Position numbers and translations under genes: made by a program. From positions 1,278,895 to 1,342,894 of the forward strand of contig NZ_FYDE01000005.1 of NCBI RefSeq assembly GCF_900186535.1: 64,000 nt of DNA. The letters run 5' to 3'. The notes beneath the pieces were generated by a model, which did no database searches, was not told the origin of the DNA, and saw nothing but the letters and a program-made list of their open reading frames with translations. Below are positions 8,499-17,269 of the stretch, one piece after another; the first letter of the stretch is position 1; the number at the start of each line of letters is the position of its first letter. Source of the DNA: Marasmitruncus massiliensis. Its GTDB lineage: Bacteria; Bacillota; Clostridia; Oscillospirales; Ruminococcaceae.

Positions 8499-8519
8499 AT
8501 AACTCGTCGCTGAACGTAT

Positions 8520-8593
8520 GCAGGTGTAGTTCAATGGTAGAATGTCAGCCTTCCAAGCTGAACACGTGGGTTCGATTCCCATCACCTGCTCCA
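8520..8593 (+). tRNA. tRNA-Gly (TCC)
   Basis: Full cloverleaf with GCAGGTG/CACCTGC acceptor stem, TTCGATTCC T arm, anticodon TCC in CCTTCCAAG and an encoded CCA end. Confidence 0.95.
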
Positions 8594-8617
8594 CTTACTC
8601 GGCGCGGCGTCAGAAAT

Positions 8618-8694
8618 GTGCCAGTAGCTCAACTGGATAGAGCAACTGCCTTCTAAGCAGTAGGTCGGGGGTTCGAGTCCCTTCTGGCGCACCA
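8618..8694 (+). tRNA. tRNA-Arg (TCT)
   Basis: Acceptor GTGCCAG pairs with CTGGCGC, GGTTCGAGTCC T arm, anticodon TCT in CCTTCTAAG, and an encoded CCA. It reads AGA/AGG codons. Confidence 0.95.
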
Positions 8695-8697
8695 TAT

Positions 8698-8775
8698 GGT
8701 GGGTATAGCGTAGTTGGTTAACGCGTCAGTTTGTGGCACTGAAGACCGTGGGTTCGAATCCCACTATCCACCCCA
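8698..8775 (+). tRNA. tRNA-His (GTG)
   Basis: Acceptor GTGGGTA pairs with TATCCAC. The extra G at 8698 faces C73, the identity feature of tRNA-His. Anticodon GTG, encoded CCA. Confidence 0.95.
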
Positions 8776-8828
8776 CTGTGAATTTAAGATTCCCCGGCCG
8801 CTTAGCGGGCGGGGAATTTATAAAATAT

Positions 8829-8903
8829 TGGGCTATCGTCAAGCGGTAAGACACAGCACTTTGACTGCTGCATTCGCTGGTTCGAATCCAGCTAGCCCAG
8901 CCA
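8829..8903 (+). tRNA. tRNA-Gln (TTG)
   Basis: Acceptor TGGGCTA pairs with TAGCCCA; anticodon TTG in CTTTGACTG; encoded CCA. A GC-rich hairpin (ATTCCCC with GGGGAAT, 8791-8818) separates it from tRNA-His and may be a processing signal. Confidence 0.95.
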
Positions 8904-8908
8904 GAAAA

Positions 8909-8958
8909 AATCCTCGCGGATTGGCTTAAATAGCCATTCTACGAGGATTCTGTTTTTT
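8909..8958 (+). terminator. Terminator of the first tRNA cluster
   Basis: AATCCTCG pairs with CGAGGATT, with an inner GGCT/AGCC pair, followed by a run of six T. The next 190 bases up to the lipoprotein gene show no further feature. Confidence 0.8.
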
Positions 8959-9147
8959 GTGCAACACATTGCTCATAACCGCATGCATGAACTGTATGCA
9001 TGCTTTTTGAATGGACGGCAAGAAGCTTTGCGAATGCTAAAAGCCACGGGGAATAGGAGATTAAAAGTTTATTCATAATAACAACGGAATTTTCTTTTTA
9101 TAAACTGCTATACTATGTTGAACTTCGAAAGAGAAAGGGGAGATATT

Positions 9148-9543
9148 ATGAAGACATTTTCACTGATTACCGGTGTAATATGTGCAGTAGTTTTCTTGAC
9201 CGCCTGTCAAAAGTCCGATGAAAACAATCCATCATCTGCTGTTCAGTCCCAGCAGCAAATGCAGTCTGAAGAATCCAGTACACAGCCCGAAGCCGAGTCT
9301 GAAATATCGCAAGCGGCTGGAAGTGAAACAGAACTGTCAGTCACCGGAACGGTTAAAGATGCAACGATGAATTTTGTTGTTTTAACAGGCGAGGACGGCG
9401 GGGAATATTCGTTCTCCACAGGCGGAGCAGATAAAAGCGGGTTAAAAAACGGCCTCCTGCTTGGCATGAAAATAACAGTTTTTTACCAGGAAAACAGTAA
9501 TTATCCGGGATCATATACCGCCATAAGGCTGGTTGATGCTTAA
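9148..9543 (+). CDS. Small lipoprotein of unknown function
   Basis: A 131-residue protein from ATG 9148, after AAAGGGGAG; an earlier in-frame ATG at 9115 lacks a ribosome site. Residues 1-20 form a lipoprotein signal ending LTAC, so Cys 20 should be lipidated and the protein held on the outer face of the membrane. A Ser/Gln/Glu-rich linker runs to about residue 62. The compact C-terminal domain (SVTGTVKDATMNFVVLTGED to YTAIRLVDA) is beta-rich with a small OB-like feel. No known family recognised. Confidence 0.65.
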   Translation: MKTFSLITGVICAVVFLTACQKSDENNPSSAVQSQQQMQSEESSTQPEAESEISQAAGSETELSVTGTVKDATMNFVVLTGEDGGEYSFSTGGADKSGLKNGLLLGMKITVFYQENSNYPGSYTAIRLVDA

Positions 9544-9566
9544 TTCCTAGCACAAGGCAAAGATAA

Positions 9567-9607
9567 CGCCCATGCAGAGCCAGAGAAAGCGATTGCATGG
9601 GCTTATT
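9567..9607 (+). terminator. Probable terminator of the lipoprotein gene
   Basis: GCCCATGCA (9568-9576) pairs with TGCATGGGC (9594-9602), followed by the short T-rich TTATTTG. Confidence 0.55.
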
Positions 9608-9614
9608 TGTGCGC

Positions 9615-9640
9615 AAAAAACCACTCGTCTGGCGAGTGGT
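9615..9640 (-). terminator. Terminator of the 62-residue hypothetical gene
   Basis: Read on the minus strand, ACCACTCG pairs with CGAGTGGT and runs into six T. It lies just downstream of the gene ending at 9657. Confidence 0.8.
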
Positions 9641-9656
9641 TCCGTGGAAACTGCGG

Positions 9657-9845
9657 CTACCGGTGCAATGCTTTCAGAGTCGGGTACGACTGCTCAAGTT
9701 TCGATACGATTGACCTTAAAATATCAAGATTCTGCGTTTGACGGCTGTACGTGATATCGTTGAAAAGCGGCTCTGTTTTTCTCAATTCATTTTTAAAGTG
9801 GCTGTATATAAAAATCAATTCTTCAGATGTAAAGTCAAAATTCAT
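9657..9845 (-). CDS. Small hypothetical protein (62 aa)
   Basis: ATG 9845 follows AGGAGTGATAGT. The predicted product is a short, mostly helical, soluble protein (FTSEELIFIYSHFKNELRK, later LEQSYPTLKALHR), without Cys, membrane segment or signal. Own ribosome site and own terminator make it a convincing gene. No family recognised. The 200 bases upstream hold no other gene. Confidence 0.6.
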   Translation of the reverse strand: MNFDFTSEELIFIYSHFKNELRKTEPLFNDITYSRQTQNLDILRSIVSKLEQSYPTLKALHR

Positions 9846-10054
9846 ACTATCACTCCTGCTTAAAATTATAACACGCTGAACAGTGTGACACAACAAAATG
9901 CAGGTTAGAATTTTTATCAGTATACAGTAAGAAAATAAGCAAAATTATACAACAATAGATGACTGGATTGTGCTAATTTCACTAAAACAAAGACAGAATA
10001 TGAAATTTATAGATGGAATATGCCTGTATTGCTTAAGCAGGGGAACGGACCTGC

Positions 10055-10300
10055 TTAAAATTTGTTTTTTCGGTTGATGTCACAGATTCCATTTTGGTAA
10101 TCTATAACGATTTTCTCGCATTTTCGGCAGCAATGAGCAATGATTGCCGACCCTTTCAGCATAGAAAGCTCAGATAAAACAATCGATCCTTTATGTAACT
10201 GGGCTCTCGCGGCAAAATATTTTTTATCATTCCATGCTAATTCATGGGGGCTTTGGATGACCCCCGCTTCCATTTCCGCCCCGCAATACGGACATTTCAT
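10055..10300 (-). CDS. Zinc-ribbon protein (PF20097/DUF6487-like)
   Basis: The 81-residue protein begins MKCPYCGAEMEAGVIQSP, the usual start of this small zinc-ribbon family, with Cys 3 and 6 as one zinc knuckle and HCCRKCEKI near residue 62 as the other. ATG 10300 lies 8 bases after AAAGGAG; an in-frame GTG at 10309 overlaps the ribosome site and is less likely. Cytosolic, function unknown. No partner gene nearby. Confidence 0.7.
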   Translation of the reverse strand: MKCPYCGAEMEAGVIQSPHELAWNDKKYFAARAQLHKGSIVLSELSMLKGSAIIAHCCRKCEKIVIDYQNGICDINRKNKF

Positions 10301-10547
10301 GCCAGGCACTCCTTTCGTATTTGAATACTATTTTACAGCGAAATCTTTAATGGGACAAGTATACTTTTTATATGATGCCATTGTCAAAGTATTATGCAGA
10401 TAGTAAACGTAAATGATTTAATACCGGATGGCTTTTATTACATAAATTTGCCAATCTGTAATGAGGGTGTTATACTATATTAAATATATGCTTTCTCTTA
10501 TGACCTGGAAGAGAAAGGAAAAAACAGAATGGAAAAGGAGTGTTTTT

Positions 10548-11444
10548 ATGAAACGGATTCGAATGTGCCTGGTATATCTTTTGGTTCTGGCGGCAGTTTT
10601 GCCCATCACGGGATGCAGTTCGGGAAAAAAGGATAGTACGGTAATAGTCGGGGCGAAAAATTATACCGAGAGCCTGCTTACCGGCGAAATCATGGCACAG
10701 CTGCTGGAAACGAAAACAGACCTGACCATTGAGCGGAAATTTAATTTGGCGCCCGCAGTCTGCTTTGAATCGGTTCAAAAAGGTGAAATCGACCTTTTCC
10801 CGGAATATACCGGAGGCGCCCTGATCCATTACCTGAAGATGGACCTGATTAACGATCCTGATGAAGTTTATAATGTTGTAAAGGAGGAATATAAAAAACA
10901 GTATGACTTGATATGGCTTGAATCACTTGGTTTTAATAATACATACGCGAACGCGGTGCGTAAGGATTTTGCGGAAAAAAATAATATCAAAACCGATAGC
11001 GATTTAGCCCAGTTCACACCGGACCTGGTTTATGGAGCGGAGCATGGCTATTTGGATCGGGAAGACGGGTATTATCCAATGTGTGATCTGTATGGCTATC
11101 AGTTTAAAAAAACGCTTCAGATGGATATCGGGTTAATCTATCAGTCGCTTGATCAGGGCGATATGGACGTTGCAAATGTATATACGACTGACGGTTTGCT
11201 CTATCAGTACGACCTGGTCGTTCTGGAAGATGACAAACACTATTTCCCATCCTATTACTGTGCGCCGGTGGTCAGGAATGACACTTTAACCCGGCATCCG
11301 GAAATCGCTGAAGCGCTGAGTGTGCTGAAAAATTGCGCAACAGAACAGGATATGATAAAATACAACTATATGGTGGACGGACAAAAAATGGAAATTGAAG
11401 ACGTGGCCGATATTTTCATGAAGGATCATGGATGGAAACAATAA
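10548..11444 (+). CDS. Osmoprotectant ABC transporter substrate-binding protein (OpuC type), orphan
   Basis: A 298-residue lipoprotein: signal peptide ending ITGCSS (Cys 23), then the OpuAC-like binding domain that starts VIVGAKNYTESLLTGEIMAQ and holds FPEYTGGALIHYL, the family's quaternary-amine pocket region, and DVANVYTTDGLL. It should bind glycine betaine, carnitine or choline at the cell surface. ATG 10548 follows AAAAGGAG. Unlike usual opu operons no permease or ATPase gene is adjacent; the next gene overlaps its end by 17 bases and is unrelated in function. Confidence 0.8.
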   Translation: MKRIRMCLVYLLVLAAVLPITGCSSGKKDSTVIVGAKNYTESLLTGEIMAQLLETKTDLTIERKFNLAPAVCFESVQKGEIDLFPEYTGGALIHYLKMDLINDPDEVYNVVKEEYKKQYDLIWLESLGFNNTYANAVRKDFAEKNNIKTDSDLAQFTPDLVYGAEHGYLDREDGYYPMCDLYGYQFKKTLQMDIGLIYQSLDQGDMDVANVYTTDGLLYQYDLVVLEDDKHYFPSYYCAPVVRNDTLTRHPEIAEALSVLKNCATEQDMIKYNYMVDGQKMEIEDVADIFMKDHGWKQ

Positions 11445-12006
11445 CATTGTTCAGATGAAAGGAAAGAGACAGAAGTTGCGGCTGTTTGTAGCGATTCTTT
11501 TGAACGACCCTGTGAAAGATGGCCTTTGCCAGGCAATTCACGAACTGGAAAACGCCGCCCTGCGGGGAAATTTTACGCGGCGTGAAAACCTGCATCTGAC
11601 ATTGGCGTTTCTGGGCGAGACTTCGAGATGGAAAGATATTCTGCAGGCAATGGAAAAAGTAAACAGCAGACCGTTCCCGCTTGTAGTACAGGGGCTTGGA
11701 AAATTCCAGCGCGGCACTGCCGGCATTTACTGGGCAGGCATCCAGAAAAGCCCGCAGCTGATTGCATTGCAAAGCAATCTTTGCAGGGAACTGTCCCTTT
11801 CGGGATTTTCGCTTGAACAGAGGGCGTACCAACCCCACCTGACCCTCGGGCGCGAAGTGATTTTGCGGGAAGATTTTGAGGAGGCAGTATTCCAAAAGTC
11901 AGTCCCGCCGCTTTCCATGGAGGTCCGCAGGATGAGCCTGATGCGGTCCGAACGGATCGACGGCCGTCTGGTCTATACCGAAATAGATGCAAAACAATTT
12001 GATTAG
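11428..12006 (+). CDS. thpR: RNA 2',3'-cyclic phosphodiesterase (ThpR/LigT family)
   Basis: A 192-residue 2H-phosphoesterase with both HxTx motifs: HLTLAFLGE near residue 56 and HLTLGRE near 137. The N-terminus KLRLFVAILL is the family's first strand. It opens 2',3'-cyclic phosphate ends of RNA. The start overlaps the previous gene by 17 bases. ATG 11428 and ATG 11455 are both possible and neither has a strong ribosome site; the second would give 183 residues and start closer to the domain. Confidence 0.85.
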   Translation: MDGNNNIVQMKGKRQKLRLFVAILLNDPVKDGLCQAIHELENAALRGNFTRRENLHLTLAFLGETSRWKDILQAMEKVNSRPFPLVVQGLGKFQRGTAGIYWAGIQKSPQLIALQSNLCRELSLSGFSLEQRAYQPHLTLGREVILREDFEEAVFQKSVPPLSMEVRRMSLMRSERIDGRLVYTEIDAKQFD

Positions 12007-12018
12007 GAGGAAACAGCG

Positions 12019-12363
12019 ATGCCATTTATCCAGACAAAAGTCAATGTGAAGATCTCCGGGGAAAAGGAAGAAGTGATCAAATCCAAATTAGGCAAAGCGA
12101 TTGAACTGATTCCAGGGAAAAGCGAAAGCTGGCTGATGCTTTCGTTTGAGGATAGCCGTACCCTTTATTTCAAAGGGGAAAAAGATCAGCCGACTGCGTT
12201 TGTAGAAGTGAAACTGTTTGGCAAAGCGGGAAGAGATGGCAGCGACCGGCTGACTGCCGCTGTTACGGAGATCCTTTATCAGGAATTGGGAATCAGTCCT
12301 GATCATGTCTATGTGAAATATGAAGAGGTCTCGTACTGGGGCTGGAACGGCCACAACCTTTGA
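12019..12363 (+). CDS. MIF/phenylpyruvate tautomerase-like protein
   Basis: The 114-residue protein starts MPFIQTKVNV, with the N-terminal Pro that serves as catalytic base in the tautomerase superfamily after Met removal, and ends EEVSYWGWNGHNL, matching the MIF ending. It should form a trimer. The substrate in bacteria is unclear. It lies 12 bases after thpR with an AGGAGG site, so both are likely one transcript, closed by the terminator at 12386. Confidence 0.8.
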   Translation: MPFIQTKVNVKISGEKEEVIKSKLGKAIELIPGKSESWLMLSFEDSRTLYFKGEKDQPTAFVEVKLFGKAGRDGSDRLTAAVTEILYQELGISPDHVYVKYEEVSYWGWNGHNL

Positions 12364-12385
12364 TATGGCATAAATTGATTGATTC

Positions 12386-12417
12386 AAAATCCCGGCATTT
12401 TTAAATGCCGGGATTTT
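12386..12417 (+). terminator. Terminator after the MIF-like gene
   Basis: AATCCCGGCAT pairs with ATGCCGGGATT and is followed by TTTT-type sequence; the A-rich left flank makes it potentially bidirectional. Confidence 0.8.
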
Positions 12418-12445
12418 AAACATTTGCACATAAGCGTTATGATCA

Positions 12446-12474
12446 TTGTTTATTTGGGGGGAAAATGATATAAT
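12446..12474 (+). promoter_or_regulatory. Promoter of corA
   Basis: TTGTTT 12446-12451, 17-base spacer, TATAAT 12469-12474. Confidence 0.7.
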
Positions 12475-12547
12475 AAAAGAAATTTGTGGAAGAATCCAAA
12501 CCATAGGATAGATTGAAACAGAATGCAGCTTAAAGAAGGATTTATAG

Positions 12548-13375
12548 ATGCTGAAACTTTTGCTTTCGACACAGACGGAACAGCTAAGTTCCTATATTGA
12601 TGAGAGGACGCTTACCCATATACGGTACCGGCAGGTCAATAAATTTGAATCCTACCAGGAAATGGATTTGATTTCCTTCGATTGGTACGATATTCATAAC
12701 AAACACGCGAAGCCTGTTCAGGTCATCATCTATTTCACAAGGGACTATATTTTCTTCATCTGTGAGGGGGAACGGTGTTTCAAACAGGTGGAACCGTTGG
12801 TGACTGAGAAAGCAACCAACGAGAAAACGCTCTACTCGTTTTTCCTTGAGCTTCTCAAAGGGGATATTGAGCATCTGGAAAAATTGGAGGAACATATCAC
12901 AGAAACGGAGGACGAACTGCTGAAAGCGTCCAGAAGCGCCTGTGCGGAAGAGATTATCGCGTTCCGCAGGGAACTGCTGCGCCTGAAAAAGTATTACGAA
13001 CAGCTCAATCAGATTTTTGAAGGACTCACCGAAAATGAAAACAATCTGATCCCGCTCGAAGATCTGCGCTATTTCCGTATACTGGACAGTAAAATCGACC
13101 GCCTTTTTTCGCATGTGTTAAATCTGCGCGATTATGTCACACAGGTCAGGGAAGCGTATCAGGCGCAAATTGATATTGAGCAGAACAACCTTATGAAGAT
13201 TTTTACCGTCGTGACGGCGGTTTTCCTCCCTCTGACGCTGCTTGTGGGCTGGTACGGCATGAACCTGCGGATGCCAGAGTTCTCCTGGCCATACGGCTAT
13301 CCGTTTGTCATTGTCCTGAGCATTGCCGTTGTGACGTTCTGCCTGTTCTATTTTAAGCGGCGCAAATGGTTTTAA
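12548..13375 (+). CDS. corA: CorA family divalent-cation transporter
   Basis: The 275-residue protein has the CorA order: a cytosolic alpha/beta domain (1-130), a long helical stalk (about 95-205, rich in Glu and Lys), then two membrane helices at the C-terminus. The first helix ends with the signature GMN in VGWYGMNLRMPE, the pore-mouth motif that selects hydrated Mg2+ or Co2+. The C-terminus KRRKWF is basic, as usual. It is shorter than E. coli CorA (316) but within the range of Gram-positive homologues. Confidence 0.9.
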   Translation: MLKLLLSTQTEQLSSYIDERTLTHIRYRQVNKFESYQEMDLISFDWYDIHNKHAKPVQVIIYFTRDYIFFICEGERCFKQVEPLVTEKATNEKTLYSFFLELLKGDIEHLEKLEEHITETEDELLKASRSACAEEIIAFRRELLRLKKYYEQLNQIFEGLTENENNLIPLEDLRYFRILDSKIDRLFSHVLNLRDYVTQVREAYQAQIDIEQNNLMKIFTVVTAVFLPLTLLVGWYGMNLRMPEFSWPYGYPFVIVLSIAVVTFCLFYFKRRKWF

Positions 13376-13394
13376 CAGATCATGCATGACTGCA

Positions 13395-13423
13395 TTGTAT
13401 CAGATCAATCTGCCTGCTATAAT
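13395..13423 (+). promoter_or_regulatory. Promoter of the threonine-aldolase-like gene
   Basis: TTGTAT 13395-13400, 17-base spacer, TATAAT 13418-13423. Confidence 0.75.
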
Positions 13424-13449
13424 AATTGCTTCAAATGAGGAGGATAACA

Positions 13450-14484
13450 GTGACAAGGTTCCAATGTGATTACAGCGAGGGCGCGCATCCGAGTATCCTG
13501 AAAAAGTTGACTGAAACAAATCTGGAACAGACTTCGGGATATGGGGAAGACCCTTATTGTTCTAAAGCAGCCGCTTTGATCCGCGAAAAATGCGGGCGGC
13601 AGGATATTGACGTGCACTTTCTGGTGGGCGGCACCCAGACAAACCTGACGGTTCTCGCTGCCGCGCTGCGTTCCCATCAGGGCGTGATTACCGCTGATTC
13701 CGGACATATCAATACCCATGAAAGCGGCGCAATCGAGGCGACCGGGCATAAGTTGCTGGCCTTACCCGGCACGGATGGAAAGCTGACGGCCGAACAGATA
13801 CAGGACGCCTGCGACGGACACTTTGGCGACGCGACCCATGAACACATGGTGCAGCCTAAGCTGGTTTATCTGTCTTTCCCGACCGAGGTGGGCACGATTT
13901 ACAGCAGAACTGAACTGGCCGCAATCAGCGAGACCTGCCGGAAAAACAGGCTTTTCCTTTATGTGGACGGCGCCCGCATGGGCTACGGGCTTTGCGCCGG
14001 GGGCAACGACCTCCGCCTGCCGGATTTTGCACAGCTTTGCGATGCATTTTATATCGGCGGAACCAAGATCGGCGCTTTATTTGGCGAAGCGCTTGTTCTA
14101 TGCAACGATGCTTTGAAAGAAGACTTCCGCTATATCATCAAACAGAAAGGCGGTCTGCTTGCAAAAGGCAGACTGCTTGGCCTGCAGTTTCTGGCTTTGT
14201 TTGAAAATGATCTCTATTTTGAACTGGCAAACCATGCGAATAAAATGGCGGCGCTGATTCGCGAAGCCTGCGTGAAAAAGGGCTATACGTTTTTAACGCC
14301 GTCGCCCACGAATCAGCAGTTCCCAATTATGCCGGACAGCGTGCTGAAAAAGCTTGGCGAGCGTTATGAATATTCTTTCTGGCAGAAAATAGATGACCGG
14401 CACAGCGCGGTGCGGTTCTGCACAAGCTGGGCGACAAATGAGGCGGATGTCCGGAGGCTGGCCGCAGAGATTGAAAATTCCTAA
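13450..14484 (+). CDS. Low-specificity L-threonine aldolase-like PLP enzyme
   Basis: A fold-type I PLP enzyme of 344 residues that would split L-threonine or allo-threonine into glycine and acetaldehyde, or a related beta-eliminating lyase. Start is GTG 13450, six bases after GAGGAGG; the upstream TTG and ATG precede this ribosome site. Motifs: HFLVGGTQTNLTVLAA near the N-terminus, ADSGHINTHESGAIE, YVDGARMGYGL (aspartate that pairs with the PLP nitrogen) and the lysine in YIGGTKIGALFGE. The C-terminus contains RFCTSWATNEADV. Single-gene unit with own promoter and terminator. Confidence 0.85.
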   Translation: MTRFQCDYSEGAHPSILKKLTETNLEQTSGYGEDPYCSKAAALIREKCGRQDIDVHFLVGGTQTNLTVLAAALRSHQGVITADSGHINTHESGAIEATGHKLLALPGTDGKLTAEQIQDACDGHFGDATHEHMVQPKLVYLSFPTEVGTIYSRTELAAISETCRKNRLFLYVDGARMGYGLCAGGNDLRLPDFAQLCDAFYIGGTKIGALFGEALVLCNDALKEDFRYIIKQKGGLLAKGRLLGLQFLALFENDLYFELANHANKMAALIREACVKKGYTFLTPSPTNQQFPIMPDSVLKKLGERYEYSFWQKIDDRHSAVRFCTSWATNEADVRRLAAEIENS

Positions 14485-14526
14485 ATGGGTTTTATTGAGA
14501 GCGGCTGGTTCTGACAGTATTATGAC

Positions 14527-14558
14527 AACAGCGGATGGCGAAAACGCCATCCGCTGTT
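14527..14558. terminator. Bidirectional terminator
   Basis: AACAGCGGATGGCG pairs exactly with CGCCATCCGCTGTT around AAAA; it separates the convergent aldolase and chemoreceptor genes. T-runs on both sides are short. Confidence 0.75.
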
Positions 14559-14561
14559 GTT

Positions 14562-16535
14562 TCATGATTCATCGGCACAAACCGATTCCTGATAAGCAAA
14601 TTGGAATTGGTGCATTCGTTCAGCCAGCACGGCGGCCTGTTCCGTGAGGCTTTGGCTTGCGGCCGCGCATTCTTCCGCGAAGGCAGTGTTGGACTGGACC
14701 GTTTCAGCAATTCTGCCGACACCTGCCTGAATCTGTGCGGCGGATTGTTCCTGATTTTGAGAAGCGTCGGAGATTTGATAGACGATACCGGTGACCTGTT
14801 CCACCATTTGAATCAGATTGTCAAGCACCTGCGCGGCTTTTTGCGCATATTGCCGGCCGCTGCGGATGGATTGGCCGGAGCCGGAAATCAGCGTTTCCGT
14901 ATCCTGGGCCGCCTGTGCGCTTTTATAGGCAAGGCTGCGCACCTCATTGGCGACGACGGCAAACCCCTTGCCGGCGGCACCGGCGCAGGCCGCCTCCACC
15001 GAAGCGTTCAGCGCGAGGATTTTTGTCTGGAATGCCATTTCGTCGATCACATGTGTGATGCTCTGTATTTTTGCACTGCCGGCTTCAATGTCCGAAAAAG
15101 AAGTCAGCAGCTTCTGCATGCTTGCTTCAACCGCGCCGACACAGTTTTTCATCCGGGAGAACAGCTCCACGGACTGCTGAGTGCTCAGCGTGTTCTGGCC
15201 GATTTTGTCGGTAATGGAGGCAACCATAGAACCAAGCTGCTCGATTGTCTGCGCTTCCGTGGAAGACCGATCCGATATTTGCAGCGAACCGGCTGATACC
15301 TGGCGGGAGGACTGGCTGACGCTGAAAGAAGCGTTCTGGATCTGCCGGAAGGTATCTGACAGCGATCGGATGATCGTTTCCAGCGAACTGCGTATGGGGG
15401 CAAAGTCCCCGCAGTATTCCTGCTCGGGGCGGATGTCCAGATTTCCGCCGGCAAGCTGCATGAGCAGGGTGTCAATTTCTGAAACATAGGATTTCAGGGA
15501 AAAGACCGTGGTTTGCAGGGCGCCGAGCAGTGCCGCTGCTTCCCGATTGGATGCTTTGGTGGGAACGGCAGAATGCAGGTCGCCTTTTGCCAAAAGATCC
15601 AGCCTTGCAACCGCACCCGCAATCGGGCGCGAGATGGAATTTGCCGTCAGCATGGCAAACAGGAAGGAGACCGCAATCGCTCCGATAAGCACCGCAACCG
15701 AAACCCAGATCGTTTGACGGCTGGCGGCTACGACCTCGCTGTAATCCTGGCAAACTGCAAGCGACCAGCCTTCGTCTCCCTCCACCGGGCAATACGAAAT
15801 CATCTTTTGAACCCCGTTTTCCCAAAAGAACCCGGCTCCGGTTTTTCCGGCCGCCATTTCAGATAAAACAGCGGCAAGCCCGTCGCGCTCCCGGCTGTCC
15901 GCGCTCTCGGGCAGATTTGCGGTGAGGCCGATCCGGGCTTGATCAGGGTGGGCGACAATTGTTCCGTTTTTGTCGATCAGGAATCCGAACCCCGTTTTAC
16001 CCAGTGTGATCTTGTCTGTGTATTTGCTGAAGTAACTGCCATCAATTGCGCCGAACACAATCCCGGTAGGCCCCATGGCGGTGATCTCCGAACCGGCCAT
16101 GATGACGGGAGTCCCGCCATCCGCCTGTATCGGCGCGGACAGATAGGCAATGCCCTGAATTGCGTTCTGAAAATAATCGGTATCCCCAATCTGCATGCCG
16201 TCGTAAGCGGCTCCGCTTTTATCACTGACAGAGAACCATTGAAAAACAGTGTCGTGGGTTTGTGCCTTTAAGTAAGCCTTCCGGTCCTCCTGCGGTATGT
16301 TGCCGCCGCATACCTGATCGTTCGCGGCGACCTTGCGGATTTGATCTTTCAGGGTGGAGACCGCTTCGGTAATGCTCATGGAATAGGAAGCGGCAAGACT
16401 GTTCATCAGCGTTTCATGGTTTGCGACCGTAAAGCGCGTAATCATAAAACAGGCTACGGCCGTAATGAAAATACCTGTTATAACAGCGTTTGCAACAATT
16501 GCTTTTTGAATATGAGACCGAATGGATGGCTTCAT
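14562..16535 (-). CDS. Methyl-accepting chemotaxis protein with dCache sensor
   Basis: The 657-residue receptor starts at ATG 16535 after AAAGAGGACGG. First membrane helix near residues 10-35; extracellular dCache-type domain about 40-280 (MAGSEITAMGPTGIVFGAID and GKTGFGFLIDKNGTIVAHPD are typical); second membrane helix near 290-310; HAMP domain following SISRPIAGAVARL; then a coiled signalling domain with the conserved hairpin region around IDEMAFQTKILALNASVEAA and GKGFAVVANEVRSLA. It should signal to CheA/CheW. Likely methylation glutamines/glutamates flank the hairpin. No other chemotaxis genes are nearby; ligand unknown. Confidence 0.92.
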   Translation of the reverse strand: MKPSIRSHIQKAIVANAVITGIFITAVACFMITRFTVANHETLMNSLAASYSMSITEAVSTLKDQIRKVAANDQVCGGNIPQEDRKAYLKAQTHDTVFQWFSVSDKSGAAYDGMQIGDTDYFQNAIQGIAYLSAPIQADGGTPVIMAGSEITAMGPTGIVFGAIDGSYFSKYTDKITLGKTGFGFLIDKNGTIVAHPDQARIGLTANLPESADSRERDGLAAVLSEMAAGKTGAGFFWENGVQKMISYCPVEGDEGWSLAVCQDYSEVVAASRQTIWVSVAVLIGAIAVSFLFAMLTANSISRPIAGAVARLDLLAKGDLHSAVPTKASNREAAALLGALQTTVFSLKSYVSEIDTLLMQLAGGNLDIRPEQEYCGDFAPIRSSLETIIRSLSDTFRQIQNASFSVSQSSRQVSAGSLQISDRSSTEAQTIEQLGSMVASITDKIGQNTLSTQQSVELFSRMKNCVGAVEASMQKLLTSFSDIEAGSAKIQSITHVIDEMAFQTKILALNASVEAACAGAAGKGFAVVANEVRSLAYKSAQAAQDTETLISGSGQSIRSGRQYAQKAAQVLDNLIQMVEQVTGIVYQISDASQNQEQSAAQIQAGVGRIAETVQSNTAFAEECAAASQSLTEQAAVLAERMHQFQFAYQESVCADES

Positions 16536-16671
16536 ATGCACCGTCCTCTTTACATTTTGTTGGAAAAAGAATAGCATGCAAACGTTTTTCGTCTGTATAA
16601 TTCATGTAAATAAGAGGTAAAGTCGTGCCGTTTGGACGAAGTATCCGTAAATTTGTTTTGCCGGTGGATAT

Positions 16672-16701
16672 AAAAAGACAGCGGGGCAAATTCCGCTGTC
16701 T
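16672..16701 (-). terminator. Terminator of the Ig-like lipoprotein gene
   Basis: On the minus strand AGACAGCGG pairs with CCGCTGTCT and is followed by five T. Confidence 0.8.
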
Positions 16702-16716
16702 CTTATAGGAAAACAT

Positions 16717-17145
16717 TTAGTCTGTAATATCAAATTCGGCAAGATAGTTCTGGTTGAAAACAACCCGGTAACGTCCGGGCTTCGGCGTACTCGCAAAGTT
16801 CTCCAGCGACAGGGGGTAGGTTTGCGTAGTATGCGGCGGCAGGCTGACCGCAATCTCGATAAAAAACTGTTCTTCCTTTAAAGGAACCACATACCAGTCT
16901 TCGCCTTTTTTCATTTCAATGGAATACTGGTAGCCGTAATAATATTCGTTGTCTGAGTCGTTTGTGATCAGCAAGTTGATGGTTTTTGTATCCTTGGGGT
17001 AGGACTGCAGTTCCGTAGCGATTGAAAATCCCTCCTGCTGAACTGCAATTTCCGGCTGATAAGTAGATTTCTGCGGGGATTCGCACCCGGAAAATAAGGT
17101 GAAAACAAATAGAATTGCTAAACAGAGTGTCATAAACTTTTTCAT
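16717..17145 (-). CDS. Lipoprotein with bacterial Ig-like domain
   Basis: 142 residues. The N-terminus is a lipoprotein signal ending FSGC (Cys 21). The rest forms one beta-sandwich resembling the bacterial Ig-like family often seen in clostridial lipoproteins: TINLLITNDSDNEYYYGYQY, then SIEMKKGEDWYVVPLKEE and a C-terminal GRYRVVFNQ strand. Probably an envelope-anchored accessory protein; partner unknown. Confidence 0.7.
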   Translation of the reverse strand: MKKFMTLCLAILFVFTLFSGCESPQKSTYQPEIAVQQEGFSIATELQSYPKDTKTINLLITNDSDNEYYYGYQYSIEMKKGEDWYVVPLKEEQFFIEIAVSLPPHTTQTYPLSLENFASTPKPGRYRVVFNQNYLAEFDITD

Positions 17146-17269
17146 GAGAAGCCTCCTTTAAAACTGATTTCCTACTAAAAGTGCGATAGAAGAACCAGTT
17201 TATTGCATGGCAGATTCTGCAAAATTCGGAGTTTACATGAATAATAATCTGCGCCGCCTCAGGAACTCT

